Shown here piece after piece: positions 45,554 to 54,715 of a stretch of DNA of 64,000 nucleotides; the first letter of the stretch is position 1, and the number at the start of each line of letters is the position of its first letter. This DNA comes from Rhodospirillales bacterium (GTDB taxonomy: Bacteria > Pseudomonadota > Alphaproteobacteria > Acetobacterales > Acetobacteraceae). Where the stretch lies: contig JANXSM010000128.1 in NCBI GenBank assembly GCA_025352665.1, positions 38,039 to 102,038 of the forward strand. Reading direction: 5' to 3'. Made by a program: the position numbers and the translations under genes. The notes below the pieces were generated by a model. It saw nothing but the letters and a program-made list of their open reading frames with translations, did not search any database and was not told the origin of the DNA.

Positions 45554-46353
45554 TGCGCCGGGTCGCGGTGAAGCTGGAATACGATGGCAGCGGGTTCTTC
45601 GGCTGGCAGCGTCAGGCGGTTGGGATCTCCGTCCAGTCGGTGCTGGAACAGGCGGCCAGCCACCTCGCCCGGGGGGCCGCGGTCCCCTGCGTCGCCGCCG
45701 GCCGCACCGATTCCGGCGTCCACGCGCTCGGCCAGGTCGCCCATCTGGACCTTGAAGGCCATTCGCTGGGCGCCATCCGCGACGCGTTGAACTTTCATAT
45801 GCGCCCGCACCCCGTGGCCGTGGTGGCCGCCGCCGAGGTTCCCCCCAACTGGAGCGCACGCTTCTCTGCCACCGGCCGTGCCTACCGCTTTCTGATCCAC
45901 ACCCGACGCGCCCGCCTCGTACTGGACCGCGGCCGCGCCTGGCATGTCGATCGCGACCTCGACATCGCGGCGATGCAGCAGGCGGCGGCCATCCTGGTCG
46001 GACGTCACGACTTCACCTCGTTCCGCGCCAGCGCGTGTCAGGCCAAATCCCCGGTCCGCACGCTCGACCGGCTCGAGGTCGCAAGCCAGGGCGACATCAT
46101 CACCATCGCCGCCGAGGCGCGCAGCTTCCTGCACCACCAGGTGCGCAACATCGTCGGCACGCTCAAGCTGGTCGGCGAAGGCCGCTGGAACCCCGACCGG
46201 GTGGCAGAGGCCCTGGCCGCGCGCGACCGCTCGGCCGCCGGGCCCACCGCGCCGCCCGAGGGCCTGTATTTCGTGGCCGTCGGCTACGATCCGGACCCGT
46301 TCAGCGCAATATCGCATCAGGTTGAACCGGCCGGCGATAAAATTTATCGTTAA
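45553..46353 (+). CDS. truA: tRNA pseudouridine(38-40) synthase
   Basis: The 266-aa enzyme modifies the anticodon arm of tRNAs. The catalytic Asp53 lies in GRTDSGVHALGQVAHLD, and FLHHQVRNIVGTLKLVGEGR is the second conserved block. Homologues end a few residues after LYFVAVGY. Here about 20 more codons follow; the last 17 or so and the TAA stop (46351-46353) come from the repeat element that starts near 46302, so the tail is probably acquired. Confidence 0.95.
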   Translation: MRRVAVKLEYDGSGFFGWQRQAVGISVQSVLEQAASHLARGAAVPCVAAGRTDSGVHALGQVAHLDLEGHSLGAIRDALNFHMRPHPVAVVAAAEVPPNWSARFSATGRAYRFLIHTRRARLVLDRGRAWHVDRDLDIAAMQQAAAILVGRHDFTSFRASACQAKSPVRTLDRLEVASQGDIITIAAEARSFLHHQVRNIVGTLKLVGEGRWNPDRVAEALAARDRSAAGPTAPPEGLYFVAVGYDPDPFSAISHQVEPAGDKIYR

Positions 46354-46514
46354 AACAAAAGGTTACAGCCTGATCGCTCCGCCTACCAGAAGCTAGAGCG
46401 GTATGACGTCTGATAGGCAACGTAATCCCACCCTAGCTCTTTATTTTATCGCGTGATTCAGACCTTTCGGTATTCAGACCTTTCGGCGATTCCACCTTCG
46501 GTCATCACGCTCTA
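46302..46514. repeat. Palindromic repeat, copy D: two elements head to head
   Basis: The left element (46302-46393) matches copy B: ATATCGC, AGGTTGAACC, GGCGATAAAATT, TAAAACAAAAG and CCTGATCGCTCCGCCTACCA. The right one (about 46392-46514), read on the minus strand, matches copies C and F: GAGCGTGATGACCGAAGG, a CGAAAGGTCTGAAT block that occurs twice, GCGATAAAATAAAGAGCT, and the loop GCCTATCA. The left part forms the end of truA. The right edge CTA (46512-46514) forms the TAG stop of the convergent membrane-protein gene. Confidence 0.8.
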
Positions 46515-47057
46515 GTGCAACTGCTCCATCAGCAACGACACCACCTGGCTGACCGCGTAATCCAGCACCACCATCGCCACCGCCTGCACGACATTGAACC
46601 CAAGCCCCACCCGTGCCACGAAATACTCCAGCCACAGCGCCCAGCCGACCGTGACCAGCATCAGCGTCTCGCCGATCAACGCAGGCAGGCCCGAAGCCGT
46701 CGTTGCGAGGGCAACCAGAATCAGCCCGCTCTGCAGCAGGCTGCACCAGTTCCACGCGGCGATGTAGCGCGGCCACAGCGCCCCCCGCCCCGCCCGGACC
46801 GCCACATTGTGCGACACCAGCGCAAACGCCAGCCAACTCACCACCGCGATCATCACATCCTGCGCCAGGCCGCGGCCCCGCGTGCCGCCAAACCAGCCTT
46901 GCGCGAATTCCAACGGGATACAGACCACCAGCGCCAGAAAGCTGAACGCCGCAACCGGCTCGCCCCCGGCGTTGCGCCCGTCGAGCGGCCGCATCCCATC
47001 GGGGCGTCCGCACGCGAGCCAAAACGCCGCCTGCAGCCCCGCTGCCAGCGCCGTCAC
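46512..47057 (-). CDS. Membrane protein of unknown function, paralogue 2
   Basis: The 181-aa protein has about four to five hydrophobic helices and resembles the product of the gene just upstream: AAWNWCSLLQSGLILVAL aligns with [20 protein letters not shown], and LEYFVARVGLGFNVVQAVAM with [20 protein letters not shown]. Length, helix spacing and the NWC motif match, so the two are tandem paralogues. It starts at GTG 47057 overlapping the upstream stop. Its TAG stop comes from repeat copy D. I do not recognise the family. Confidence 0.7.
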   Translation of the reverse strand: MTALAAGLQAAFWLACGRPDGMRPLDGRNAGGEPVAAFSFLALVVCIPLEFAQGWFGGTRGRGLAQDVMIAVVSWLAFALVSHNVAVRAGRGALWPRYIAAWNWCSLLQSGLILVALATTASGLPALIGETLMLVTVGWALWLEYFVARVGLGFNVVQAVAMVVLDYAVSQVVSLLMEQLH

Positions 47058-47599
47058 AGGCTGCCGCCCGTCAGCAGCCGTGGAATGACCACCATGGCGC
47101 CAGTCGAAACATCGGTGACGAGCACGAGCAGCACCGCGCGGCCCACCGAGAGGCGCAGTCCGTGCCGTGCCAGAAAATAATGCAGCGCGAGACCATAGCC
47201 GACCAGCCCGATCAGACCGACCATGACCAGCGCCTGGAGCGGCAGACCGAACAGCTGCAGCACCATGACCACGATCACGAGGCCGATCGCCAACAGCGGC
47301 AACGTCCACTGGCACCAGTTCGAGGCGGCGGCAAAGCGCGGCCATTCCGCCAAACGCTGCCATCGCGCCGCCAGCCAATGGGTGATCACCAAGGGGGCCA
47401 GCAGCGCCACGACAGTTGCCAGGAAGTCGACGGTGGCGGGCAATGCCTGACCTCCGAGCACACCGAACACACCACCGACCAGCGGAAACGCCAACAGCGG
47501 CGCCAGGCTGTTCAGCACCGCCTGCGCGCTGTTGCCGAAACCCTGGAACCCATCGATCCGAAAACGCGCCAGCCGCACCATCCCCTGAACGATGCTCAC
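47054..47599 (-). CDS. Membrane protein of unknown function, paralogue 1
   Basis: The 181-aa protein has four to five hydrophobic helices, with [40 protein letters not shown], the NWCQW motif, and a C-terminal [20 protein letters not shown] helix. It is a paralogue of the next gene, with the same length. Its ATG overlaps the dapE stop (ATGA) and its stop overlaps the next start (GTGA), so both should be made with DapE. A Yip1-like or other small integral membrane family is possible, but I cannot name one. Confidence 0.72.
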   Translation of the reverse strand: MSIVQGMVRLARFRIDGFQGFGNSAQAVLNSLAPLLAFPLVGGVFGVLGGQALPATVDFLATVVALLAPLVITHWLAARWQRLAEWPRFAAASNWCQWTLPLLAIGLVIVVMVLQLFGLPLQALVMVGLIGLVGYGLALHYFLARHGLRLSVGRAVLLVLVTDVSTGAMVVIPRLLTGGSL

Positions 47600-48708
47600 G
47601 GCAGGAAATCCTCGAGGATCGCCGCATAGGCATCGGCCAGGCCGCGCAGTTCCGCCACCGGCACCTGCTCATCCACCTGGTGCATGGTGGTGCCGACCAG
47701 ACCGAACTCCGCCACCGGGCAGTAGCGCGCGATGAAACGTGCGTCGGAGGTGCCACCGCCGGTGTCCAGCAACGGCGTATGCCCCGTCGCCCGCGCGATC
47801 GCCCCCGACAGCCGCTCCACCGCAGGCCCCGGTGCCGTCAGGAAACTCTCGCCGCTCACCGACACCTCCAGATCGAACCGATCGGCATGCTGGCCGATCG
47901 CAGCCCGCAGCCACGCCTCCAACGATGCACCGCTGTGGCGATCGTTGAAGCGGATGTTCAACATCGCCCGCGCGGCAGCCGGGATCACGTTGGTGGCGGG
48001 GTTGCCGACGTCAACGCTGGTCACCTGCAGCGTGGAAGGCTCGAACCACTGGCTCCCGGCATCGAGCGGTGCCGCCGTCAATGCCTGCAGCACCCGCACC
48101 ATCCGGTGCACCGGGTTATCGGCCCGTTGCGGATAGGCCGCATGCCCCTGGATACCGTGAACCGCCAGCCGCGCATTGAGACTGCCGCGGCGGCCGATTT
48201 TGACCACATCGCCCAGCACCTGACGGTTGGTCGGCTCTCCCACCAGGCAAAAATCCGGGATCTCCTGCCGCGCCGCCAGATACTCCAGCACCTTCACGGT
48301 GCCGTCGGTCGCCGGCCCCTCCTCGTCGCCGGTGATCAGCAGGCTGATCGACCCCGCCAGCGGCCGCAGCAGGCGGTGCGAAGCCGCGGCCACGAAGGCG
48401 GCGATCGCCCCCTTCATATCGCAGGCGCCGCGCCCGTAGAGGATGTCGCCGCGCAATTCGGCCCCGAACGGCGGGCTGGTCCAGCCACCCTGCCCTTCCG
48501 GCACCACATCGGTATGCCCGGCAAAACAGAAATGCGGCGCCCCCGTGCCGATGCGGGCGAACAGGTTCGCCGTGGTGCCGAAAGGCAACGCGGTCACGGC
48601 GAAACCCAGGGCCACAAGCGCATCGCCGAGCACCGCCTGCGCGCCCGCATCCGCAGGTGTTACAGACGCGCAGCGCAGCAGCGCCTGCGCGAGCGGAAGC
48701 GGGTCCAT
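47596..48708 (-). CDS. dapE: Succinyl-diaminopimelate desuccinylase
   Basis: The 370-aa zinc enzyme of lysine/diaminopimelate synthesis has metal ligands His65 and Asp67 in AGHTDVVP, Asp97 in GRGACDMKG, the catalytic Glu pair in ITGDEEGPA (about 129-130), and the C-terminal [11 protein letters not shown] with the last His ligand. A dimerisation domain lies at about residues 170-290. It hydrolyses N-succinyl-LL-DAP. The ATG at 48708 overlaps the dapD stop by four bases. Confidence 0.95.
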   Translation of the reverse strand: MDPLPLAQALLRCASVTPADAGAQAVLGDALVALGFAVTALPFGTTANLFARIGTGAPHFCFAGHTDVVPEGQGGWTSPPFGAELRGDILYGRGACDMKGAIAAFVAAASHRLLRPLAGSISLLITGDEEGPATDGTVKVLEYLAARQEIPDFCLVGEPTNRQVLGDVVKIGRRGSLNARLAVHGIQGHAAYPQRADNPVHRMVRVLQALTAAPLDAGSQWFEPSTLQVTSVDVGNPATNVIPAAARAMLNIRFNDRHSGASLEAWLRAAIGQHADRFDLEVSVSGESFLTAPGPAVERLSGAIARATGHTPLLDTGGGTSDARFIARYCPVAEFGLVGTTMHQVDEQVPVAELRGLADAYAAILEDFLP

Positions 48709-49547
48709 CAATCGCGCAACAACTCGTTGATCGAGGTCTTGGACCGTGTCTGCGCATCGACCCGCTTGACGATCACAGCACAGGACAGCGACGGCCCGGG
48801 CGAGCCGTCCGGCAGCGGACGGCCTGGCATCGCACCCGGCACCACCACGGAATAGGCGGGCACCCGGCCGTAAAAGATCTCCCCGGTCGCGCGATCGATG
48901 ATCTTCGAGCTCGCGGACAGGAACACCCCCATCGACAGCACCGAACCCCGCTCCACTACCACGCCCTCGACCACTTCGGAGCGCGCGCCGATGAAGCAGT
49001 CGTCCTCGATGATGGTCGGGCTCGCCTGCAGCGGCTCCAGCACGCCGCCGATCCCAACGCCGCCCGACAGATGGCAGTTGGCGCCGATCTGCGCGCAGCT
49101 GCCCACCGTCGCCCAGGTGTCGACCATGGTGTTGCGCCCGACATAGGCGCCCAGATTCACAAAGCTCGGCATCAGCACCACGCCCGGGGCGATATACGCC
49201 GACCGCCGCACCACAGCGCCGGGCACCGCGCGAAAGCCCGCCTCGCGAAACCGGTTCTCGCCCCAGCCCGCGGTCAGCATGCCGACCTTGTCCCACACAT
49301 CCGAGCCGCCGGCACCCGGCATGGCCGCGCTGTCAAACAGACGGAAGGACAGCAGAACCGCCTTCTTCAGCCATTCGTTCACCACCCAGCCGGACGGGCC
49401 AGGCTCGGCCACCCGCAATGCGCCGGTCTCGAGTCGGGCCAGCGCCGCCTCGACATTGTCACGCGCGGCACCGGTGGTCGCGGGCGACAGGCTGTCGCGC
49501 GCCTCCCAAAGAGCTTCGATTTCGGCTTGTAGGGAAGAGTCTGTCAT
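48708..49547 (-). CDS. dapD: Tetrahydrodipicolinate N-succinyltransferase
   Basis: The 279-aa enzyme catalyses the succinylation step before DapE's substrate is formed. It has an N-terminal helical domain and a left-handed beta-helix of hexapeptide repeats ([55 protein letters not shown]). ATG 49547 follows CGAGGC. It leads a dapD-dapE-membrane protein operon; dapC is not in the window. The upstream 147 bp separate it from the divergent diguanylate cyclase gene. Confidence 0.96.
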   Translation of the reverse strand: MTDSSLQAEIEALWEARDSLSPATTGAARDNVEAALARLETGALRVAEPGPSGWVVNEWLKKAVLLSFRLFDSAAMPGAGGSDVWDKVGMLTAGWGENRFREAGFRAVPGAVVRRSAYIAPGVVLMPSFVNLGAYVGRNTMVDTWATVGSCAQIGANCHLSGGVGIGGVLEPLQASPTIIEDDCFIGARSEVVEGVVVERGSVLSMGVFLSASSKIIDRATGEIFYGRVPAYSVVVPGAMPGRPLPDGSPGPSLSCAVIVKRVDAQTRSKTSINELLRD

Positions 49548-49694
49548 CGGATGCCTCGAACGTCACGGCCGGACCATGTGCAGGCCGCGCCGCGCTGTCA
49601 ATTCCAGGCAGAAAAGCCATCTTTCCAGCCCCTGCTAACACTCTCTTTACCGTTCTGGACTGAAATGAAGTCTGACGAGAAAGATCGGTAGCGT

Positions 49695-51155
49695 ATGCAA
49701 AACCTCATCGCTCCGCGGGGACACCTGGGCAGTCAGCAGGATCTTCCGGTATCCAGGCCGGAGGACACGCTGGTTTCGGCCGGGTCGCCACTGCCGGACC
49801 CACTGCCGGACCCGCTGCGCGGCGCACTTGTGGAAAGTCGCCAGCGCTGGCGCGATCTCGTCACACTCGCTGTCGACCTCGCGTTCGAAACCGATGTCTG
49901 GGGGCGTTTCGTGTTCCTGGCCCCGGAACCCGTATTGAGCTGGGATTGTGCCACGTTGCTCGGCCAGCCGGCTGAACTTCTGCTTGCCAATCCCAGTGAA
50001 CAAGGCGCCTTCAACCCATTTCGTCCGACCGTACCGTTTCGCCGTCGCCGCGCCTGGCTCCGTCGTCCGGATGGCCGCCTGATATGCCTCTCCTTCTCGG
50101 CAGCTCCGCTACTGGACAGCGAGGGCCGCATCATCGGTGCGCGCGGCGTCGGCCAGGATATCTCCGAGCAGGAGGCCCACGACGCCTCGATCGCAGCCTC
50201 CCTGCGGCGCGGAGAGGTTCTGGACCAGATCCTATGGCGCATGCGCCAGGAGGTGCTGGCCCCGCGCATGATGCAGGCCGCCCTGGAATCGCTGATAACT
50301 GCCATGGGCCTGGAAGGTGCGGCCGTTCTCGACATGATGGGCGACGGGGTGCAGCCCAGCGTGCTGCACCAGATTGGCGGCGGTCTGTCGGCCATTATGC
50401 ACACAGCCCTGTCGCTGCTCGAGGACGGAACCGGCGAGCCGCGCCAGGCCGCCTGCCCGGACGGGCGGGTCGTATTGATCTGCCCCTGCCAAACCCGCTT
50501 CGGCGAGCGCGCCGGCCTCGCCACATGGCGCGCATCCGGGGCGAGGCCATTGGATCCCGACGACCTGGTTCTGTCGTCGTCAGCCACCGGCATCATCCGG
50601 GTGATCCTCGAACACGAGTCGATCCAGCGTGAAATGGCGCGCCAGGCGCGCACGGATCCGCTGACGAGCCTGCTCAATCGCCGCGCCTTCCTCGACGAAA
50701 TGAGCCGACGCCTGGACCGTCTCGACCGCGAGGGGCTGCCCGGCACGCTGATGTTCATCGATCTCGACAACTTCAAGGTGCTGAACGATCGCTGCGGTCA
50801 TGACGTCGGCGACGAGGCGCTCTGCCTCACCGCCGCCCTGCTCCGCGCCACGGTTCGTCCGTCGGATCTGGTGGCCCGACTGGGCGGTGACGAATTCGCC
50901 CTATGGCTCGACAGCGCCGACGAGTTGGCGGCAGCGGAACGCGCCGAGTGGCTCAGGGTGGAAGCGCCCCGCACCCTCAGTCACCTGTCCGACCCCAGGG
51001 ACCCGCAGGTGACCATGTCGATCGGCATCGCCACACGCTGGCCCGGTCGCGGAGAGGACGTCGATCAGCTCATCCAGCGGGGAGACCAGGTGATGTATCA
51101 GGTGAAACGCGCCGGCCGAGGCCACTGGCGTGTGTCCAGACCAGAGGTGGAATAA
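49695..51155 (+). CDS. Diguanylate cyclase with PAS-like sensor domain
   Basis: The 486-aa cytoplasmic protein has a Pro-rich start, a PAS-like domain over about residues 50-160 ending ARGVGQDISEQEAHDASIAA, a middle region that may be GAF-like, and a GGDEF domain from about 315. The active motif RLGGDEF is intact (GGDEF at 397-401), and RPSD at 388-391 is exactly five residues upstream, where the inhibitory c-di-GMP site lies. It should therefore make c-di-GMP and be feedback-inhibited. Its stop overlaps the DUF2336 start (TAATG). Confidence 0.9.
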   Translation: MQNLIAPRGHLGSQQDLPVSRPEDTLVSAGSPLPDPLPDPLRGALVESRQRWRDLVTLAVDLAFETDVWGRFVFLAPEPVLSWDCATLLGQPAELLLANPSEQGAFNPFRPTVPFRRRRAWLRRPDGRLICLSFSAAPLLDSEGRIIGARGVGQDISEQEAHDASIAASLRRGEVLDQILWRMRQEVLAPRMMQAALESLITAMGLEGAAVLDMMGDGVQPSVLHQIGGGLSAIMHTALSLLEDGTGEPRQAACPDGRVVLICPCQTRFGERAGLATWRASGARPLDPDDLVLSSSATGIIRVILEHESIQREMARQARTDPLTSLLNRRAFLDEMSRRLDRLDREGLPGTLMFIDLDNFKVLNDRCGHDVGDEALCLTAALLRATVRPSDLVARLGGDEFALWLDSADELAAAERAEWLRVEAPRTLSHLSDPRDPQVTMSIGIATRWPGRGEDVDQLIQRGDQVMYQVKRAGRGHWRVSRPEVE

Positions 51156-52405
51156 TGGCCGATCTGCTCAAGACACCCGTGCTTGACGAGCCCGCGCGCC
51201 GCTCCAACCTGGCCTGGGCGGACGAAGCCAGCCGCGTGCGAGTTGCGGCCAACCCGACCGCGCCGGAATCGGCGATGACCCTGCTTGCCTCCGATCCGGA
51301 CATCACCGTGCGCGCGGCCCTGGCACTCAACCCGGCGCTGAGTGTCCCCGTTGCGTCCCGGCTGGCCAAGGACAAGGACGAGCGCGTCCGAACCCTGCTT
51401 GCCCGGCGCCTCGCAAGCCTGCTGCCAGGCATGGACGTGCGGCAGCGCGACCAGCTCCAGGAGCAGGCCAGCCAAGCCCTGTTCGACCTGGCTTCCGATG
51501 CCGTGGTGCGAGTCCGCGCCGCCGTTGCCGATGTCGTGAAGGATATGCCGAACGCACCCCGCGAACTGATCCTGCGCCTGGCGAACGACATTTCAATGAC
51601 GGTGGCCGAGCCGGTGATCCGGCTGTCGCCGCTGCTCACGCCGGAAGACCTGCTGTCCCTGCTTGCCGCCCCCCCGTCGCCCACCACCGCCACCGCCGTG
51701 GCACGTAGGCCCGGTCTCAGCGCTGATGTCGCCGACGCAATTGCAGCCTCCGCCGACAACGCGGCGATCAGCAGCCTGTTGAGCAATCCTTCCGCGGCCA
51801 TCCGCGAAAACACGCTCGATGCGCTGATCAATCGCGCGGCCGAACAAGTCAGCTGGCATCAGCCGCTGGTGCGCCGCCCCGACCTCACCACACGGGCCGC
51901 GCGGGCCTTGTCGTCATTCATCGCGTCAAATCTTTTGACGGAGCTGTCCGAACGCGCCGATCTCGACCCACAGCTGCGGGCGTTGCTGCAGGAGAAGGTC
52001 AAGGCGCGGCTTGAACCCTCTGAACCGGCCTCGGTGCGTGGCCCGACCATGCAGGAGGCGTTCAGCCTCGCCGAGGAAATGGGCCGCGGGGGCAAGGTGA
52101 CCGAAACGGCAATCCTCGAGGCGGCGGCACGTGGCGAGATCCGCTTTTGCACCGCTCTGCTGGCCGTTGCCGCCGATGTCCCAGCCCTGGTCGTCGACCG
52201 CGCCTGCACGCTTCGAAGCCCGAAGGGACTGGTCAGCCTGGTCTGGAAGGCGGGGCTCTCCATGCGCGTTGCAGTACCACTGCAATCGCTCCTCGCCAGC
52301 ACGCCGCCCGAGTTGGTTCTGCGCAGCCATTCCGACCACGAATTTCCCCTCTCGATGGACGAAATGGCCTGGCAGATCGAAGTCCTGACCAGATCCGGCC
52401 GCTGA
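51155..52405 (+). CDS. DUF2336 domain protein
   Basis: The 416-aa protein is mostly helical, with HEAT-like repeat pairs (RVRVAANPTAPESAMTLLAS, DPDITVRAALALNPALSVPV, DKDERVRTLLARRLASLLPG) that mark DUF2336, an alphaproteobacterial family of unknown function. No membrane segment or signal peptide is seen. ATG 51155 shares bases with the stop of the GGDEF gene, so it is produced together with that enzyme. A role as effector or scaffold in the c-di-GMP pathway is conjecture. Confidence 0.78.
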   Translation: MADLLKTPVLDEPARRSNLAWADEASRVRVAANPTAPESAMTLLASDPDITVRAALALNPALSVPVASRLAKDKDERVRTLLARRLASLLPGMDVRQRDQLQEQASQALFDLASDAVVRVRAAVADVVKDMPNAPRELILRLANDISMTVAEPVIRLSPLLTPEDLLSLLAAPPSPTTATAVARRPGLSADVADAIAASADNAAISSLLSNPSAAIRENTLDALINRAAEQVSWHQPLVRRPDLTTRAARALSSFIASNLLTELSERADLDPQLRALLQEKVKARLEPSEPASVRGPTMQEAFSLAEEMGRGGKVTETAILEAAARGEIRFCTALLAVAADVPALVVDRACTLRSPKGLVSLVWKAGLSMRVAVPLQSLLASTPPELVLRSHSDHEFPLSMDEMAWQIEVLTRSGR

Positions 52406-52419
52406 CCGGCGCGCGCTCC

Positions 52420-52773
52420 TCAGGGCAGCCGGGCGTCAGCCTTGACCTCAGCTTCGCTCTCAGGGGTCTCAAGCCTATCGCCCTGATCGGTGAACAGATC
52501 CGGAAATTCGCCCAGGTTCTGTTGCAGGAAAGCCTCCTCTGGCCGGTCTTCCGGCTCCAGCTCCACCGGGCGATCCGCTCCAGGGGGAACCGGATTGGGT
52601 CGCAAACCCGGCGCTGTCCCGCTTTCCATGCCAATCAGCGCCCTTGCCTGTTCCCAGTAAGCCTGCTCACCGCCGTCCGGTCGCCCATCGGCTTCCCAAA
52701 GATGATAGGCGCGCACACGGATCTTCTGATCGTAACCAATGTCGAACGGCGATAGGTCGCTGTTGCCTGCCAT
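52420..52773 (-). CDS. DUF2934-like protein
   Basis: The 117-aa protein contains KIRVRAYHLWEADGRPDGGE followed by AYWEQARALI, the pattern of DUF2934, then an acidic tail (PVELEPEDRPEEAFLQQNLG). The function is unknown. ATG 52773 has AGGAG five bases upstream; a GTG two codons earlier would overlap that site. It is convergent with the DUF2336 gene, 14 bp apart. Confidence 0.7.
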   Translation of the reverse strand: MAGNSDLSPFDIGYDQKIRVRAYHLWEADGRPDGGEQAYWEQARALIGMESGTAPGLRPNPVPPGADRPVELEPEDRPEEAFLQQNLGEFPDLFTDQGDRLETPESEAEVKADARLP

Positions 52774-52812
52774 GACCACTCCTGGAATGTAACGCGATAA
52801 TGATGTCGCAAC

Positions 52813-52917
52813 CAGAGCGATATCGCCCGAGGTTTCCCCAACCCTGCGATGAAATTACGCATTAAAACAAAAGCCCAGAGCCTGATCGCTTCGCCTATCA
52901 GACATCACCTCGCTCTA
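52813..52917. repeat. Palindromic repeat, copy E
   Basis: This copy follows copy B: GAGCGATATCGCCCGAGG, CCAACCCTGCGATGAAATT, TAAAACAAAAG, then GAGCCTGATCGCTTCGCCTATCAGACATCACCTCGCTCTA. The left hairpin arm resembles copy B but the right arm has diverged to a C/F-like type, so the hairpin is mostly broken apart from the outer AGAGC/GCTCT. It lies upstream of the DUF2934 gene and downstream of argB, both on the minus strand. Confidence 0.75.
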
Positions 52918-52971
52918 GAGAAGTCCGCCAGAGGGTTTTGGTTCGCGGCCGCTTCGGCGAAGGCCTCGAAC

Positions 52972-53898
52972 TCACCTGGGCACGGCTGTGATCATCGTGC
53001 CGTGGCCGCCCTCGGTGAACAACTCCAGCAGACACGCATGCGGCTGCCGTCCATCCAGAATGACCGCCCCCTTCACCCCGCGCCGCACCGCGTCGACGCA
53101 GTTCTCGACCTTGGGGATCATGCCGCCGGTGATCATGCCGCTGGCAATGCCCGCCTCGACATCGGAGATGCTCATTTCGGGTATCAGTGTCTTGTTGGCG
53201 TCAAGGACACCAGGGACATCGGTCAGCATCAGCAGGCGCGACGCACCCAATGCACCCGCGATAGCGCCGGCGACGGTGTCGGCATTGATGTTGTAGGTCT
53301 GCCCGTCCTCACCCACGCCCACCGGGGCGATCACCGGGATCAGACCGGCGCCTGTCAGCGCGTGGATAACACGCACATCGACATGCTCCGGCTCACCAAC
53401 GAAGCCGAGGTCGAGCATCTTCTCGATCTGGCTGCCGGGATCCTGGGTGGTTCGCTGCAGCTTGCGCGCGCGGATGAGGCCGCCGTCTTTGCCGCAGATG
53501 CCAACCGCCAGCGCCCCGGCCTTGTTGATAAGGCCGGCCACCATTTTATTGACGGAGCCGGCCAGCACCATCTCCACCACTTCGACCATGGCGGCATCGG
53601 TCACCCGAAGCCCATCAACGAAGGTGGAGCTGATCGCCAGGCGCTTGAGCATCGAGTTGATCTGCGGGCCGCCACCATGCACCACCACCGGGTTCACGCC
53701 GACCTGCTTGAGCAGTGCGATATCCCGGCCGAACATGTTGGCGAGATGCTCCTCGCCCATCGCATGCCCACCATATTTGATCACAATGGTAGCGCCTGCG
53801 TAACGTCGCAGGAACGGCAACGCATGGGCGAGAATACGCGCCTGCTCCGCGGCAGACTCCCGGGGCGGCTGCTCGAAGTCTTCCACGCTGTCGCTCAT
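52972..53898 (-). CDS. argB: Acetylglutamate kinase
   Basis: The 308-aa enzyme phosphorylates N-acetylglutamate in arginine synthesis. The amino-acid kinase motifs are visible: [13 protein letters not shown] near residue 38, [31 protein letters not shown], and [17 protein letters not shown]. An N-terminal helix ([19 protein letters not shown]) of the type found in arginine-sensitive hexameric enzymes is present, so feedback by arginine is likely. ATG 53898 starts the protein. engB lies upstream, consistent with the alphaproteobacterial gene order. Confidence 0.95.
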   Translation of the reverse strand: MSDSVEDFEQPPRESAAEQARILAHALPFLRRYAGATIVIKYGGHAMGEEHLANMFGRDIALLKQVGVNPVVVHGGGPQINSMLKRLAISSTFVDGLRVTDAAMVEVVEMVLAGSVNKMVAGLINKAGALAVGICGKDGGLIRARKLQRTTQDPGSQIEKMLDLGFVGEPEHVDVRVIHALTGAGLIPVIAPVGVGEDGQTYNINADTVAGAIAGALGASRLLMLTDVPGVLDANKTLIPEMSISDVEAGIASGMITGGMIPKVENCVDAVRRGVKGAVILDGRQPHACLLELFTEGGHGTMITAVPR

Positions 53899-53950
53899 GC
53901 CAAAGCCTCTCCGCTGGTCGAAGCCGTTGTGCGGCCCGCATCGGCGGAGG

Positions 53951-54715
53951 TCAATAAAGCGGGTTAGCCAAACCCGCCAGATCGGCGCGCAGCTCGGGAA
54001 TGCCGAAACCGCTCTCGCTGCTCGTGGTGTGCGTATCGGTCAGTGCCGCCGCATGCTTGCGCGTGAGGGCGCCTGCTTCGGTTCGCTTGGCCTCGATCGC
54101 CTTGGGTTTCACCGAGTCGGCCTTGGTCAGAACCACCTGGTAGATGATGGCGGCCCGGTCCAACAGATCCATCACGGCGAGGTCGCTGTCCTTCACCTCG
54201 ATGCGGGAATCAAGCAGCAAAATCACACGCTTGAGCGTCGTCCGGCCGCGCAGATAGGCAAACATCAGCCCCTGCCAGTCCTCTTTCACGTCCTTCGCCG
54301 CCTGGGCATAGCCATAGCCGGGCATGTCGACGAGCGCCAAGCGGCCGCCGAGATCGAAGAAGTTGAGCTGCTTGGTCCGCCCCGGCGTGGTCGAGGTCCG
54401 CGCCAGCGTGTTGCGCCCGGTCAGCGCATTGACCAGCGAGGATTTGCCGACATTGGAGCGTCCGGCAAACGCCACCTCCGGCAGGCTGGGCGGCGGCAAC
54501 TGGTCCAGGCGCTGGGCTGCGAAGTAAAACCGGCATTCCGCCGCGAACAGCAGCCGCCCCGCTTCGATGGCAGCCGCGTGCTCAGCCGCGTCACGCTCCG
54601 GCGTGGACTGGAACAGCCCCTTCGGAATATCGCTCAGGACTTGGCGACCTTGGCCGGACCGCTGACCCGGGCCGCATTCGGATTGGCCAGGCGGGTCTGC
54701 CGCATGATCAGCCAC
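53951..54715 (-). CDS. engB: Ribosome biogenesis GTP-binding protein EngB (YihA/YsxC)
   Basis: A GTPase with G1 [10 protein letters not shown]3 DMPG, G4 TKAD and a final G5-like SSE, together with the [20 protein letters not shown] signature of EngB. It helps assemble the large ribosomal subunit. The start is unclear. GTG 54715 is the only common start before the conserved region and makes 254 aa, but overlaps yidC by 82 bases. A CTG at 54637 would give a CTGA four-base overlap with the yidC stop and a 228-aa protein of more usual length. Confidence 0.88.
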   Translation of the reverse strand: MADHAADPPGQSECGPGQRSGQGRQVLSDIPKGLFQSTPERDAAEHAAAIEAGRLLFAAECRFYFAAQRLDQLPPPSLPEVAFAGRSNVGKSSLVNALTGRNTLARTSTTPGRTKQLNFFDLGGRLALVDMPGYGYAQAAKDVKEDWQGLMFAYLRGRTTLKRVILLLDSRIEVKDSDLAVMDLLDRAAIIYQVVLTKADSVKPKAIEAKRTEAGALTRKHAAALTDTHTTSSESGFGIPELRADLAGLANPLY

